A stretch of 64,000 bases of DNA, from positions 634,347-698,346 of the forward strand of contig NW_001799177.1 in NCBI RefSeq assembly GCF_000165425.1, read 5' to 3'. The DNA is from Paramecium tetraurelia. Its lineage: Eukaryota > Ciliophora > Oligohymenophorea > Peniculida > Parameciidae. Every line of letters starts with the position of its first letter. Within the stretch, counting starts at the first letter, position 1. The position numbers and the translations under genes are program-made. Positions 38,402 through 50,951 of this stretch are shown here, piece by piece. The notes under the pieces were generated by a model. The model did no database searches, had not been told where the DNA came from, and saw only the letters and a list, made by a program, of their open reading frames with translations.

Positions 38402-39270
38402 ATGTCTGAAATTTAATAACAAATGCCACATAGTTCTAAATTAGATTAAGAATCAGCCACTAATGCTAAAAATCACTTATTGTTAGTTAATGTAATTAAT
38501 CTTGTGTAAGTAAAAGAATGTTACAGAGTTATCTAATGAATTACTATAAAGCTACAAGCATGAGATTGATCAATTAAAATAGGAGTTACATCTCATGAAA
38601 CAAAGAATAACAAATAACAATGAAGAAATTAAGAATACAACTTAACCAACTCTAGATGCTATGTTAAGAGATATGAGATAAGTAATTTATAAATATAGCT
38701 AGGCTATTAATACTCAAAAAGATGAGAACTCTAAATTGCAAAGCTAAATTACAGAATTAAAAAAAGAAAAAAGTCAAATCTAGTAATTGATAATTGCAGC
38801 AACATAAAAGGTAGCAGAACTTGAACATTAAGTTGGAAATTATACATCTGCTTGATTTTATTATTACACATAAATTATAATATTTAAACAAACTCCATCA
38901 AATTATTTGAAGCATTCTATATTGATAAAGTTGTATAGAATGATTTTAAAGAATTACAAAATCAATTTTTGGATACCATTAAACAAACCCTTGAAGAAAT
39001 TGAAGAATTATTTTTTTTAAATAATTTAGGGAGAATCCAAAGAAATTCTCATGTAAAAGGAAAAAGAATAAGAAGTTATCAAATTCACAAAACTTCAATT
39101 GAATCTATCAGCATAGATACTCAATAAAAATGTTTAGAGATAGGATTCTTCAACTTAACTATATTAATCATTCACGAATATCAAACTAATTCAAGACGAT
39201 AAGTCTAATTAGACTAGTCACTGAATATTGAGGATTTCTAAATCTGCGCGATAAGAAAACCTTGAATTAA
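38402..39270 (+). pseudogene. Disrupted coiled-coil gene (candidate pseudogene)
   Basis: Three strongly coding-like blocks follow one another in different frames. Block one starts at an ATG (MSEIQQQMPHSSKLDQ) and, after a poor 19- or 25-nt intron near 38490, reads ELSNELLQSYKHEIDQLKQE to a TGA at 38853. Block two, in another frame, reads DKVVQNDFKELQNQFLDTIK. Block three, in a third frame after a run of eight T at about 39010, reads GESKEILMQKEKEQEVIKF to a TGA near 39222, beyond which coding-like text continues. No normal mini-intron bridges the breaks; deleting one T of the homopolymer would join blocks two and three. It is either a decaying gene or contains sequence errors. Function unknown. 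Confidence 0.48.
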
Positions 39271-39466
39271 TAATCAATCTTTAATTAAAAAAATGTTATT
39301 TAAACTTTAAAATAATAGAAATAAGCTCTTAAAACCTATTCTATTACTTACAGATGAATTGGAATAAATTAATCAGAAAAGAAACTGTTATTGAAATCAG
39401 ATTAATTTATATGTATTAATTCAAGTAATAATATATTTTATTATTCATAATATTCTATTTTTAAAA

Positions 39467-39910
39467 ATGAATCCAAAATATACTACATTTAAATAGAGAA
39501 AACAAATTTATTTATCTCTTCTTCTAATTCTTCAATATTTAGATTATTTATTAATCAAAGCAGGGTTCTTTTCCTACTTAGCTACCAAGTTAATAATATT
39601 TTCGTTTTATTTAATTACTAAGATGAATATTAAATTGAAAATTTATTTTGTTCTTTTTATCGTCATCGATAAATATAAAAATATCAATATTATATGTAAT
39701 TTACTTATTTGTAGGGGTACTTTTTTTTCAATAATTCAATATTCTATCTCACTAGAGGTATTTTTGATTTTATATGTTTAGGGCACTTTTATAAAAAATG
39801 GGGAAAACCTAATAAGTACAATAAGATTTTCAAAAGGCACTGGGGAATATACAGACCAATAAAACAGGAAATTAAGGGTAATCGTAAACTCGGCCAATAT
39901 AAGAAGCTGA
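39467..39910 (+). CDS. Hypothetical small membrane protein, 147 aa, low confidence
   Basis: A TGA-free frame from ATG to TGA encodes 147 residues. The first 85 contain three hydrophobic stretches (YLSLLLILQYLDYLL, SYLATKLIIFSFYLI, LKIYFVLFIVI) and the last 40 are polar (KNGENLISTIRFSKGTGEY). A GTATTT...TTTAG 24-nt segment inside could be an in-frame intron. The GC-richer 3' part also reads well in another frame (see findings), so the true frame is unsure. No family recognised. Confidence 0.3.
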
Positions 39911-40302
39911 ATGATCTTCTGAAGGTTGCTGCTGTTAATTTTTATTGAAAATTAATATTGATGTAAATATCAATATTAATATTTTGTTTATTTATGATAT
40001 TATGTCTACAGATGTTGATGTTGAATTTACATCTAATAGCATCTAAATATATATAATCTAATAACTTTGTGTAATAATAAATAAAAATCAACTTGTTTTA
40101 CATAGCTAAATGGCAGTCAACTAATAGTTTTTCTCTACAAATTGAGATTAAAATATCTATATCACGTTGTAAAATTATTCATTCCTCTATTTAAGAAGAT
40201 CAAATTGAAGTTTGTAGAATGTAACTTTTTAAATTTTAAATTTTATTGTATAGCTTTTAGGTAAGTAGGTTGTAATTATTGAATAAAAAATAAATTTATC
40301 AT
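39911..40302. other. Intergenic, AT-rich
   Basis: AT-rich region upstream of the large kinase gene. It contains the perfect hairpin listed separately; nothing else is called. Confidence 0.45.
39951..39980. repeat. Perfect 12-bp inverted repeat (hairpin)
   Basis: The arms attaatattgat and atcaatattaat are exact reverse complements, separated by the 6-base loop gtaaat. The arms are all A/T except one G/C pair, so a hairpin would be weak. It lies just after the GC-richer block and could be a 3' end or termination element, or chance in AT-rich DNA. Confidence 0.4.
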
Positions 40303-43020
40303 ATGAATAATTCAGAAAATCAATCGCAACAATCAGAGTAAACTCAAACAATTGATTATTCTCAATACTTAAATGGAGATCGAAGTTAGAATACCGATTA
40401 TGCATCCTTATTAGAGAGGACTATATTTCAATTACTAAAAAAATATCCAGATGTATTCACTTACAACTAGCATTAAGTGTATGATGGTAAGAGTGCAGGG
40501 GCAAATTATATCCTAGAAAATGGGTTATTATTAGGTAATGGAGCTTATGGATCTGTGTACTCCACTGTAAATCCAAAAAACAATTAACCAGCAGCCTTGA
40601 AGGTATAAATAAATTGTAATTACGATTAAGTAATCATGCAGGCTGAAGAATTTAAAGTTTAAAAATAAATTTCTATCCAATTCCCAGAATGCATCATCTA
40701 GATATAAAATAAAATTTTTATCAGCTAAAAATATATGAACACTTATCGATTGTATGCATATTTGGATTTGGGATTGGGAAACCTAAAAGAATATTAAATA
40801 TAATTAAAGAAATTTACAGAAGATCAATTCAATAATCTGTTCGATTGTATTTTAGATAGTATTTTAAAAATTCACTCTCTAAAAATTGTTCATAATGACA
40901 TTAAATTGGAAAATATTATAAATACTTAAAAAAATGGGTGGGTTTTAGCTGATTTTGGATGTGCAATTTAATACGCAACTCCTTATGGTGAATATCCTAT
41001 TGTTGGAACTAGAGCTTACATGCAAAAATAAGTGAGAAAAGCCTTGAACAATAACTTAAAAAAATTCAAAATGAATTTATTTAACAAAGATATTTATGCA
41101 TTTCAACTGACAATGCTTTAGATACTCTATCCTGAGGATAATATTAATGATTTATAATAGATTTTAGATCAATAGAAATTAGTGCATCCGAAGATTAATT
41201 CACTTTATAATAAAGATTATCTCACTATAAAATCATAATTTCTATAACAAAAATTCATTAGAACTGCAGTAATTTAGGAGCCAATCTTAAGCACTGAATA
41301 TCTCAAAATGAAGTTGGAAAAGAATTTCAAACTTAGTTGCTAATACAAAGCATATCGGGATTTATAAGACTTACCTTACAGTAAAGATATGAACTATTGG
41401 ACTTAATGTATGATGAATCTAGCTAATCAAAGCGATTATCGTGAATAAGAATTTTTAAAAAAAACTATGATTTTGGATTCCTTTGTAGATAAATATACTT
41501 TTCAATATTCAGCATAGGAGATCTTTGAAGAAATATCATTTGAGGATTTATCTAAATTTGAATATGACCTATACTATGATGTTTTAGAGAAGAGAGGTTA
41601 GAGGATGCTCTAATTGATGCTTTGTTAGGGATATCAAGCAGTTTTAAATACACCGAACTGCAGTTTAAAATTCTAGGAGGCAGAGTTACTCTACATAATT
41701 GGCGAATGGGAGTAGGCTAAGGAAGCCATAAATAGTATACAAAATGAAATGGAATTAGAGAATGATGAAATGCTACTTAAGTTTATTTGTTTGAAGGCCA
41801 GATTGAATGGCCAATGGATAAACATTAGAGAAGAAATCATACCATACTTTCTCTACTATAAGGACATTCATTAGATCTTAATGGAATGGAAGTATATATT
41901 GATAGACTCGATTTGGTAAGACTAATCGAAATGTATATTTAATAGACTTTACGATCGAAAGAATAACATATTTTTTGATGACCTCAATACATTCAAAAAT
42001 AGCAATTAATAAGAGCCTTTCAATTTCGATTTTTTTAAATACATTAAAGTGTTTGACTTTTGTCCAGAGAATTTTTTTTCATCACAGGACACGCTTATTA
42101 AATTGATGTAAAAACGGAATTACGATAAATATACTATCTTTTATTAAGGATGGATATCTTGCGAAATAATGTCGTATCATGATGAATATTTAGTATTCAT
42201 AGAAGAATTTATACAATTTATTGAATAGAATCTAGAAGGATATTATTTTAATTGGATTATTTATGATTATTATTCAAGATTCCTCATCTATAAAGGTTAA
42301 TTCAGTAAGGCTAAGCTTTATTTTTATAAAGCAATTAAGATAGTAGAAAAAGATTGCATCTATAATTAATTTACTCTTTTTCATCATTTATTTTCATTGC
42401 AAATCTAGGAAGACAATTTAGAAAGTGTTGAAACTTTTAGTAAAAATATCGATCTTTTAAAATAAATGCCTAACTCTTAAATCACTTTATATTTATTTGT
42501 ATGGTTGATGCTTGAAATAATACATTTGTGTGAAAAATAGTATTCATTTAGATTAGCAAATTTTTTTAATTAAGCAATCAATATTTTAAAAGCATAATTA
42601 GTTGGTCATACATTAGGCTTGCGTATCATCTATGCGATTGAATAGGATTTGGCCTCTCAAAAGAAGGACTTTGATGCTTTCTAGTCTGCAACATGGCAAT
42701 ATTTACCGGATTTAATTGAAGCATTAAATGAAGATTATGAAGAAGAAGTCCTAAATAGTTTTCAATAAATATATAAACTTATAGAACATTAGAATTTGAG
42801 GTTGGAGGATGAAACGAAGCATACATCTAGATGGTTATAATCTACGATTGTCTTTCAATCGATTGGTTTTAAAATTCACAAATTTGATAACCACTTTGTA
42901 GCTGCAGTTCCATGTTTTTATTCTCGTTCATGCCGTAGGTAAGGTAATGAGAGAAAATTATAGGAAGCTCAGGAGATATTTAAGTTTACTCTTATGAATC
43001 ATAGTTGGTTATTTTTTTGA
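40303..43020 (+). CDS. Large protein with divergent N-terminal kinase domain, 905 aa, intronless
   Basis: A kinase domain occupies about residues 60-290: glycine loop LLGNGAYGSVY, AALKV lysine, catalytic loop HNDIKLEN (Asn replaces the usual Arg before the catalytic Asp), LADFGCA magnesium loop and GTRAYM activation-segment end. The catalytic Asp, Lys and DFG are kept, so activity is possible. The remaining about 600 residues are helical, aromatic- and Leu-rich, and look like degenerate TPR-type repeats (KAKLYFYKAIKIVEKD, later NFFNQAINILKAQ). No intron was needed over 2.7 kb, unusual among its neighbours. The 3' neighbour is 890 bp away. Function unknown; a signalling scaffold is plausible. 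Confidence 0.85.
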
Positions 43021-43911
43021 ATTGCAATGATATAATTAAATATTTTTATATCCAAATCCATTTGAATAGAATAAACAATCATTATAAATATTTTATAAAG
43101 ATATTCAAGAATTAAGTATGAGAAATTCTTAGTTTTACATAATCTTCAATTATTTTATATTTTATATATAAAAATGCAATTTTGAATATCAAATATATTT
43201 TGATCTAAAGTTAAAATCATTCTTATAAAGAAATTAAACCAGGATTGAAGAAATTATGTTTATTTGATGAATTACATTAAATTTTTGTCAAAGGGGTTTA
43301 TTTCATTAAAGGTTTGTTGATAGAGTTGCAGATTTATTATTCAATTAAATTTAATTTAAAGAATCTAAAAGCAGGAATTTAAAAATATATTGATGAAATA
43401 TCATTTAAAATTATCATTATGATTTTAAAAAACACCAAAAATTAATTCGAAATTTTGCCTGTCTATATGCTCAGGTAGTGTTGAAATCAAGATTCATATA
43501 TTTATCAAATCATATATTAATAAATAACATATCAAATTAATAGAGTTGATATTTAATAGCCATTTTTAAAATACAGATTGTATAAAGTTGAAAAATTCTA
43601 AATGATTATAAAAGTACTATCAATATAAGAATTAGGTTATTAAAACAAAAAGACTTATAAATAATATTTAAATAACTTTAACATAAATGAAATTAATAAT
43701 TATAATTGAAATTTTTATTCTTTAATTAAGGAACAAATTCATAAAAATAAAGATAATTTTAACCAATTTTAATTTTCAAATTAATTTTTCTATCTATGAT
43801 TGAAAATTTCAACAAACTATCAATAATAAATCATTTAGAAATCATATATAATGATATTACAACCAATAATAGGAAAATGCATTTAAATTTAATAAAAATA
43901 TAATCATAATG
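43021..43911. other. Long AT-rich intergenic region (891 bp)
   Basis: One of the longest non-coding stretches. TGA codons are frequent in all plus frames and I found no coding-like minus frame. No repeat or RNA gene seen by eye. Confidence 0.45.
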
Positions 43912-44981
43912 TCAATAATATATTGATCGCTCTATTCCCTTAGTAGTAGATTGCATATAACTTTTTATCTTTGCTTTGGATTTGTCTTGGTCTTTACCTT
44001 ACCATTAGACAATTAAAGGGTATTATCCAGGTCCAGGTAATAAGGATTATTTTGATTTACTCTTTTTTGGATCTTTGAACCTCACATCAGTACCAAAAGT
44101 CTTAATAAATTATTAATATTTACATGTTTATCTACTCTTTCTTTTTTTTTGGTATTTACTGATAATTTATTAAAAGTAGTAAATGAGAGTGGTTCTGGAT
44201 TATATGAGCCTACGTCAGGCAGTGCTGATTTTCCCCTTTTTTTAGCTTACTCTTAATGTTTAGTTATAAAATCAGAAGGTTTGGTTTCATTTTTCTTTAA
44301 TTTTTTTGATATTGGCTAGCCTAGTATAATGATAATACTCTGGGATTATAATTTCCTGGACCTGGATTAATTACAGCTAAGTGTTATATTTCATTTAAAT
44401 AAGTAGGTCTGTCAGCTGCTCTAAAAATAATAATATTTAGAGAATACTCAATTTTTTTCTTTTTTTATTCTTCCACTTGTTTTAATACTTCGTCCAAAGG
44501 TTTTTCAACGTTATATTTACCAGAACCTGGAACTCCTCTTAATTTAGCCTCCTTGAATATTTAGTCAATGAAAGTTGTTCTAATAATTATCAATAAAACT
44601 ACCTTTTTGGTGGAGCTGACCTTGATCGAGTGCTTTAAGCCTAAATCACCCAAGGCTTAACAATATCGTACTTATTTGGGGCAGGCAGTTTCTCATATAT
44701 TTTCTTTTGATCTTCTAAATAGTGTCCTCTTTTAGTAACATATCCTAAATTTTTTTAACCTTGAAATAACATGCACATAACTTACCTTTCTTTTATGCTG
44801 AAAATTTTCTATCCTCCATTTGCTTAAGTGGATCGGCATATTTTTTTGGAACTTCATATCCTTCAATTCCAAAAGCAGATGTTTGTTTTGTAGCTATTCT
44901 GAACATGTCTTCCATTGAAAATTCTATTGATGAATTAGTTATTTTACCTAAATTAGGGGCTGCTGATTAAACTCTTCTCAT
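43912..44981 (-). CDS. SHIPPO/STPGR-repeat (ODF3-like) axonemal protein, 315 aa
   Basis: Contains spaced Pro-Gly-Pro/Ser-Gly-x-Tyr repeats: LPAPNKYDI, VPGSGKYNVEKP, NPGPGNYNPRP, LPDVGSYNPEP and LPGPGQYPL. Such SHIPPO-1/STPGR repeats mark proteins bound inside or along ciliary microtubules. Between repeats the chain is Lys/Gln-rich. Five introns (23-27 nt) were removed, two ending AAG, and the frame is integral. The N-terminus MRRVQSAAPNLGKITNSS precedes the first repeat. A microtubule-inner or axonemal surface role is inferred from the repeat family. Confidence 0.85.
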
Positions 44982-45387
44982 ATTTGATCTATTTGATTAA
45001 AGTTACAATACTGAAATAATACAAATATTAAATAATAAATTCTGTAGATGATTTAATCATAAAAATATGGACATACAAGAATGAGTATAAATAAGTGCTT
45101 TTATCTATATGATAATATAAAATAATTGAGGAATATATAATTCTATGAAATTTAATAATTATGTTTGTTTATAGTTCTGGCATTTAATTTTTGTTTAATT
45201 ACTTAGTAATAATCAATTATTTATAGAAAGCAAATATGAGAACTCATTTTTCTTTTTAACTTAAATATTAAAATTTATCGAATAAATATATGATGAATAT
45301 ATCTATTGAGTTCTTGTTAAGTGGATATTTGCACTAATCTTTCTTAAACATAAAACGAAATGTTATTATTTATTATTAATTTTTATC
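44982..45387. other. Intergenic between divergent genes (406 bp)
   Basis: AT-rich DNA between the SHIPPO-repeat gene (minus) and the RING protein gene (plus); presumably holds both promoters. No distinct element seen. Confidence 0.45.
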
Positions 45388-46296
45388 ATGTAATATGATT
45401 CGGCAACCTTAAAATTGATAAAACAAGACTTTAACTAGCAATTTGAAGAAAAAATTCATAATTTTCAAGAATAGATCAATAAGTAATTTAAGTTTTCTTG
45501 TCTTTTTTGTTTTATAATTCTTGTAATATTTCTTGGGAACTTCAATGATTCGGAGTCAAATCACATTAAATTACACTTCTGCTATAATGTATGGATAATT
45601 TCATTATTCATTTTGCACTTACTAAAAGCAATATTAATCAACCAATAAATTCGCCTTATCAATGAAAACCATATAATAATTGCACTTTGGAGAAATGTAA
45701 TTTAAAAGTAGGAAAATGACTTAGAACTTTAAGATTTGACGGGGATTGAAAATTAGACATCAGTCAATGAGATAACTCATATAAATGAAGGAATTTTATT
45801 TCCAGAATTACTAACTAAGTTAGATTATAGTCAATAAATTTTCCAAACAATCGAACACTTATTAGACTTTATTCTTTTACTTTCTGCAATTTTGATATTG
45901 ATAATAAATTGTTAATAAAATTCTTTTTAGATTGACGAATTAATAATAATGATTGGATTTGTTGGATTTTCAATCAAAAGAAATTTTTAGTATATAAAAA
46001 AATATTCATACATTTTAATCACACCAATTTTGTTTCCGTTTATCGTAATATTAATATCAATAGGAAAATTAGCTAAGCGATTTAATCGACATATTCTCTA
46101 AAAGCGCTTAAGGAAGAAGTCAATGATTTCTGATTAAATTTATGAAAATTGCTAAATATGTTAACATCCAATTTAGATCAAAGAATGCATTATCCAATTA
46201 GAATGCAAGGCTAACCATGCATTTCATTATGAGTGCATAATAAATCATATATAGCATTCTTTTGTCTGTCCTGTATGCAACATGTTAATAAAATGA
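45388..46296 (+). CDS. Four-TM RING-type protein (putative E3 ubiquitin ligase), 302 aa
   Basis: Intronless. Hydrophobic segments at about residues 35-52, 75-92, 170-190 and 205-245 suggest four membrane passes. The C-terminal 50 residues form a RING-like zinc domain: CQICQHPIQIKEC, then CKANHAFHYEC, then CPVCNMLIK at the end. The order C-x2-C ... C-x4-H-x2-H-x2-C ... C-x2-C fits a RING-H2/RING-variant finger. Membrane RING proteins of this shape often mark substrates at ER or endosomes. The chain ends 5 residues after the last CxxC. Confidence 0.8.
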
Positions 46297-46340
46297 TATC
46301 CATATATTTATATTAAATCAATTGATTAATTATTAAATAG

Positions 46341-47522
46341 ATGAATTAGGACCAACTTTAATTCGATTTCTAGTTGAAAGCCTTATTCATGTTTAATCCT
46401 TTGGCAATCCCTACAGTTCCAAAGCCTTCCGAACAAGTAATCTGATTAAAATAAACCAAGGATCAACAAGATGCAAAATTAATTTACTATTTCCCTTAGA
46501 ATGCCAACATTGAGGAAAAAAGAATACAGACAGGCATGGCTGAAGGGATATTTGTCTTCTTCAAACAATTCAATCCAAATGAATAAATANNNNNNNNNNN
46601 NNNNNNNNNNNNNNNNNNNNNNNNNNNNNNNNNNNNNNNNNNNNNNNNNNNNNNNNNNNNNNNNNNNNNNNNNNNNNNNNNNNNNNNNNNNNNNNNNNNN
46701 NNNNNNNNNNNNNNNNNNNNNNNNNNNNNNNNNNNNNNNNNNNNNNNNNNNNNNNNNNNACTTGCTATCAATACTAAGGTAATAGGAATCTTTGATAACT
46801 GATTTCTTAGTGTTCTATAATGGATATTTTGTGTATTCTACCTTGCCACATAAAAAGGCACTTTTATTTAAGGAGCATTATTATGGTAATGGATTGTCTT
46901 GGTCAACAGCTGAATAAAAAGTTGCCCAAAAACAATTTCTATCTTATGAGTAGTCTTAATATGCATATCTAAATTTTAACAATCTAAAAAATTTACCAAC
47001 AGATTCCTCTTTTAGCCCTTAAATTATATACCTTAATTAATAACAAAAACATTTTTTCACATTTTTGGATAAGTAATTTTTTGTTGTTTTGATCTCTGAT
47101 TTAATAAAAGATCTATCAAATATGAATAATGTTACAGATGCCTTAGCAAGGAATGTTGATAAATTATCAACCAAATTGGAAACTTATATTGAAGCAAATC
47201 AAAAATAAGATAGTTTAAGATATATCTATTTTAATGGTATAAATTTGGCATCAAAAGTTTCAAATTAGTTGAATATTTAAAAATTATCTTCTGAAAATTT
47301 GAGAATATTATAGTAAGTGTATGAAAAGTTAAACCATTGTAATCAATACGTCGTTAGAAAGTATTTAAATTAATTAACGATAGTGCTGGTATGTGGTTTT
47401 TTGGCATCAAAGTGGTGGACAAACGAGTCATTTATCTCCAAACTGCGACCATAAGTTTAAGTAAAATTGAAGAAGAAATTAATAAATTTAAAGAATAATT
47501 CTTTCCTAATATGCTATTCTGA
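46341..47522 (+). CDS. CCZ1: CCZ1-like vacuolar fusion protein, interrupted by assembly gap
   Basis: CCZ1 pairs with MON1 as the RAB7 exchange factor on late endosomes. The N-terminal longin block reads KLIYYFPQNANIEEKRIQTG then MAEGIFVFFKQFNP, matching the family. After the gap come ITDFLVFYNGYFVYSTLPHK, a long helical part, and the conserved end MWFFGIKVVDKRVIYLQTAT leading to a short coil. Two introns were removed: 24 nt ending AAG and 23 nt ending TAG. The 170-N gap removes the middle of the longin domain, so the total length (about 375 aa) and frame across the gap are not certain. Confidence 0.8.
46590..46759. other. Assembly gap, 170 N
   Basis: Unsequenced bases inside the CCZ1-like gene. 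Coding frame is lost across it, and another intron may be hidden. Confidence 0.99.
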
Positions 47523-47899
47523 AATATATGAAAAATATATATATTAACAATTAAATTTTAATAAAACCGATAACACTAAACATTTATATTGAGATTATAA
47601 TGTAATTTTCAATAATTATTCAATTTTCTATACATTATTTTATATTTTTTATCAGAAAATTCCTATTTTAGTATCAAAGTTCTTATAAAAACAACCCATT
47701 TTTTACTTATAAAATCGTTTGAATTAATACAGCTTCATTGATGATAGTTTTATAAATCATTGAAGACACATTGGTAAGTTAATTTTAAATATAAAAAGAA
47801 CAGGTAAAGATTTATTAATACTGATTATTAATTGAGATTACTTAAAGCTGTTTTTTTATTTATTAATCAAATATTTTTAGAATTTCAGAACCAATATAT
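47523..47899. other. Intergenic, AT-rich (377 bp)
   Basis: Between CCZ1 and the phosphatase gene, same strand. No gene or structure recognised. Confidence 0.5.
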
Positions 47900-49035
47900 A
47901 TGAATACAAAGGCCCTTAGTTTATAAAAGAATAGAGTGAATTCTGAACAATGGAAATTATTGCAAAGAGATGTACCTTATATTTCTAAACCCATCCTAGC
48001 CCTAATTACTTAAATTAGCCCAACAATTAAACAGAAATCGAACACAATCAAATATTTCAACGCAGAAACAAGTCAAACCAGGCAATTAAACTGTCTCCAG
48101 AATCAAATTGGACTCTCTAAAAGTCGATAGTCTCGATGATCCTCCATGTTAACAAGAAGAACAAGCTAAATTAAAATAGACTATTACAAGTAGATCTGCT
48201 CAATTCACCAGAAAAGTCAACTTGAACAATCACATGCCAATAAAGAAAGTCCATCATGGGAATTACTTTTTTGATAAAATTAAAGAAATTTTAATGAGTG
48301 ACCTAAGAGACAATTCACCTATAAAAAAAATGGGTAGGGATGCTCTTAATCAAATTCATATGATGATTACATATCAAGAATTTATCCCTGAAGTTTCTCT
48401 ATAATATTAAGGGAAATCATAAAAAAAGTTAAAAATAGCCTTTGATCTCGATGAGACTCTCATTCACACAGAACCAATACAAAAGGATAAAGTATATGAT
48501 TATCAAAACAATGAATTCGGAGTTTTTATTAGACCCTACTGTCGCCATGTGCTAAAAGAATTGAGTCTATTGGCCGATTTATTTGTTTTTACCTCTGCTA
48601 ATTAAAAATATGCAAAGACAGTAAAAATATTATTAATTAATACAGATAATCAATCTCATTGATCCAGAAAACACATACTTTAAAGGACATTTTTGTAGAA
48701 ATCACTGCATTACTCTATAAAGCAGGATTTAACTCAAACATTTAGGAATTTTATCAAACGACTTTTCAAACATAGTAATAATAGACAACAGTCCAATATT
48801 TTATATGTAATCTATTTAGTTTAAATGATTTAGGGGTTAGCCATATAATGGAATACCAATAGCTCCGTATATTGATGATAAAAATGATAATGAACTACTG
48901 AAATTGTTAAATTTTGTTACTGAAAAAATTTTATAATCAGACGATGTTAGAATTACAATTAGACGATTCTTTCAATACGATATGTTTAGACAATTTTCCG
49001 ATGGAGTCTAAGCATTCAACATTTTATATAATTGA
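47900..49035 (+). CDS. FCP1/SCP-type (NIF-domain) phosphatase, 351 aa
   Basis: HAD-superfamily phosphatase of the CTD-phosphatase-like group. The catalytic signature is KIAFDLDETLIHT, giving the DxDx(T/V) nucleophile motif. Later motifs are LADLFVFTSANQKYA (the (T/S)A step) and IVIIDNSPIFY (the conserved DNSP end). About 170 N-terminal residues are Gln/Ser-rich with a helical segment (IKEILMSDLRDNS). Three introns (28, 25 and 27 nt) give an integral frame; the second ends CAG. Substrates could be phosphoserines of the RNA polymerase II tail or others; the SCP/Dullard branch cannot be told apart here. Confidence 0.9.
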
Positions 49036-49293
49036 TGAGTTTATATATTACCTCAATTCTCAATCTATTTTTATTCATTTTAATTCTTAATTTATATATA
49101 TTTATGAGATAACTTTCATAAATAGATGGATTTTTGAAGAGTTATTTTTGAATACTAAATTTAGAAATACTCATCTTTTATTTATATTAATAATTATTCA
49201 TTTTCTAAATTTGAGTTAAGTGTTGAGTAAGGGTTCTTAGATCACATTATTAAATAATTTATTTAACAGCTTTTTAAATTTTGTATTAATTGA

Positions 49294-50430
49294 ATGCATT
49301 ACAACAATCACAACAGTAAGACATCTGATGCAGAAGGTGAGATTTAGAAATGGAAGGATAGGGCGTTGAAATTAGAAAGTGGATTTAAAGTATTAAATGA
49401 TTTGATTTAGGAATTACAATAATTGATGGATGAAACTGATGATATGAGGAATAATTTAGAGAAAAAGATAATGGAAAACCAATAGTTAGTGATTGAGAAT
49501 AGCAGATTAAAAGAAAGATTGCAAAATATAGATGTTTCTGATAAAGTATTTTCGAACAAGTTATTCGATGATCATGATATCAAAGAAAAGGAATTCATTA
49601 TTTAGAAATTAGAGTAAGAGATAATAGACAAGGATAATCAAATTTTAAAATTCAAGAGAGAAATAGAATCAATAAATGTATATGAAATTTAAATATTTAG
49701 AGAAGATCAAAGTTAAAGGAAGAGGAATTACATAGACAATATTAAGCTAAGCTAGAAGATTTATAAATACTATATAAGAACGATACAAGTGATAGCCAAT
49801 AATAGAAGTTCCAAATGACTAAGAAAATGGCTGAAATGGAATAGGTATTTCAAATTATTATTTCTAATTAGCTTCTAAGTTTCAGAACTGAAGAAAATTA
49901 ATTGTTGGTGAACGAATTAAATTTAAAAAATGAATAAATAGTTGAATTGAATAATCACAATAAATTGATTGTTGAACTAAAAAACAAAGAATTCAAAGAT
50001 TCATAATTACAATATTAGTTATCCACTTAACAATAAATAAAATAGATGGAAGAATCTATTGCGTAATTTAAAAGAAGTTAAGACTCAAATTTAAGTGAGA
50101 TTGAACAATTACTCTAATTTAAGCAATAAATGACACTTAAAATAAATGATGTATTTAAACATTTTTATTCTTTCTTAGCTCTCATCAACTAATTAGCATC
50201 TATTAATTGAAAATGAGAGTTTGAAATCAACTCTTTTGTTATTCCAAAAACAAAAAGATTAAGATGATTATATGTATGAAGATTAGAAAAAGAAAGAATC
50301 ATTACATATAAAGAGATACTATGAAACATTATTAGAATAAGTAGAGAAGGAAAACAGAAGCTTAAGATTATTATTAGAATAAAAAAGTAGAGAATTAGAT
50401 GATTTATGGAATTAAAGTAAAAGATATTGA
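49294..50430 (+). CDS. Coiled-coil protein, 352 aa
   Basis: Coiled coil almost throughout (ETDDMRNNLEKKIMENQQLV; NELNLKNEQIVELNNHNKLI; LEQVEKENRSLRLLLEQ). Three introns (23, 27 and 28 nt, GTA...TAG) were removed and the frame is integral. No other motif. Several such coils in the window suggest basal-body or cortical structural proteins, which is an inference. Confidence 0.8.
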
Positions 50431-50483
50431 TTTCATTTTTCAATTACATATAGAAATCAGAATTTTATCTTAGTTAGTTTCGA

Positions 50484-50951
50484 TCAGCTTTGAAATAGCT
50501 TTTCATAATTTTCAAACTTATTTTTTATAAATTATGCTTTAATGTAGGCTCCCCCTTTTCCATCTTTTCTGAACGGTTTTATGATATATAATGGTGGTAG
50601 AGATGGAACTGAGCTATTATAGAATCTGTCATGCTTTATTCTTAAAATTGAGGGGTCTTCCTTTTAATGATTTTTATTAGATATTTGCTGATTAAAAAGC
50701 GGTTGTGCTGGCCTCTATATTTTGAGTCCTTAGAGATCTAGAAACATAAGATCTTTTTGATATTTATTTTTTTCGGTTAAATCCATATCATAAATTGGAT
50801 TCGACAATTTAGGGAACATTAATTGAATAAAATATAAAATATTTTCTAGTGTAACTAAATCACTGTATGAATTATTAAAACTATTTTGAAATAGAAGGTT
50901 TAATTGATCATAGATTTTGTTCATTTAATTATCTATTTCGTCCTATTTCAT
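50484..50951 (-). CDS. Hypothetical protein, 155 aa
   Basis: Intronless frame starting MKQDEIDNQMNKIYDQLNLL. The N-terminal half is helical (LVTLENILYFIQLMFPKL); the C-terminal half is Pro/Lys-rich (SVPSLPPLYIIKPFRKDGKG) and ends FENYEKLFQS. Codon use is normal for the window. It converges on the coiled-coil gene with 53 bp between stops. No family recognised. Confidence 0.65.
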
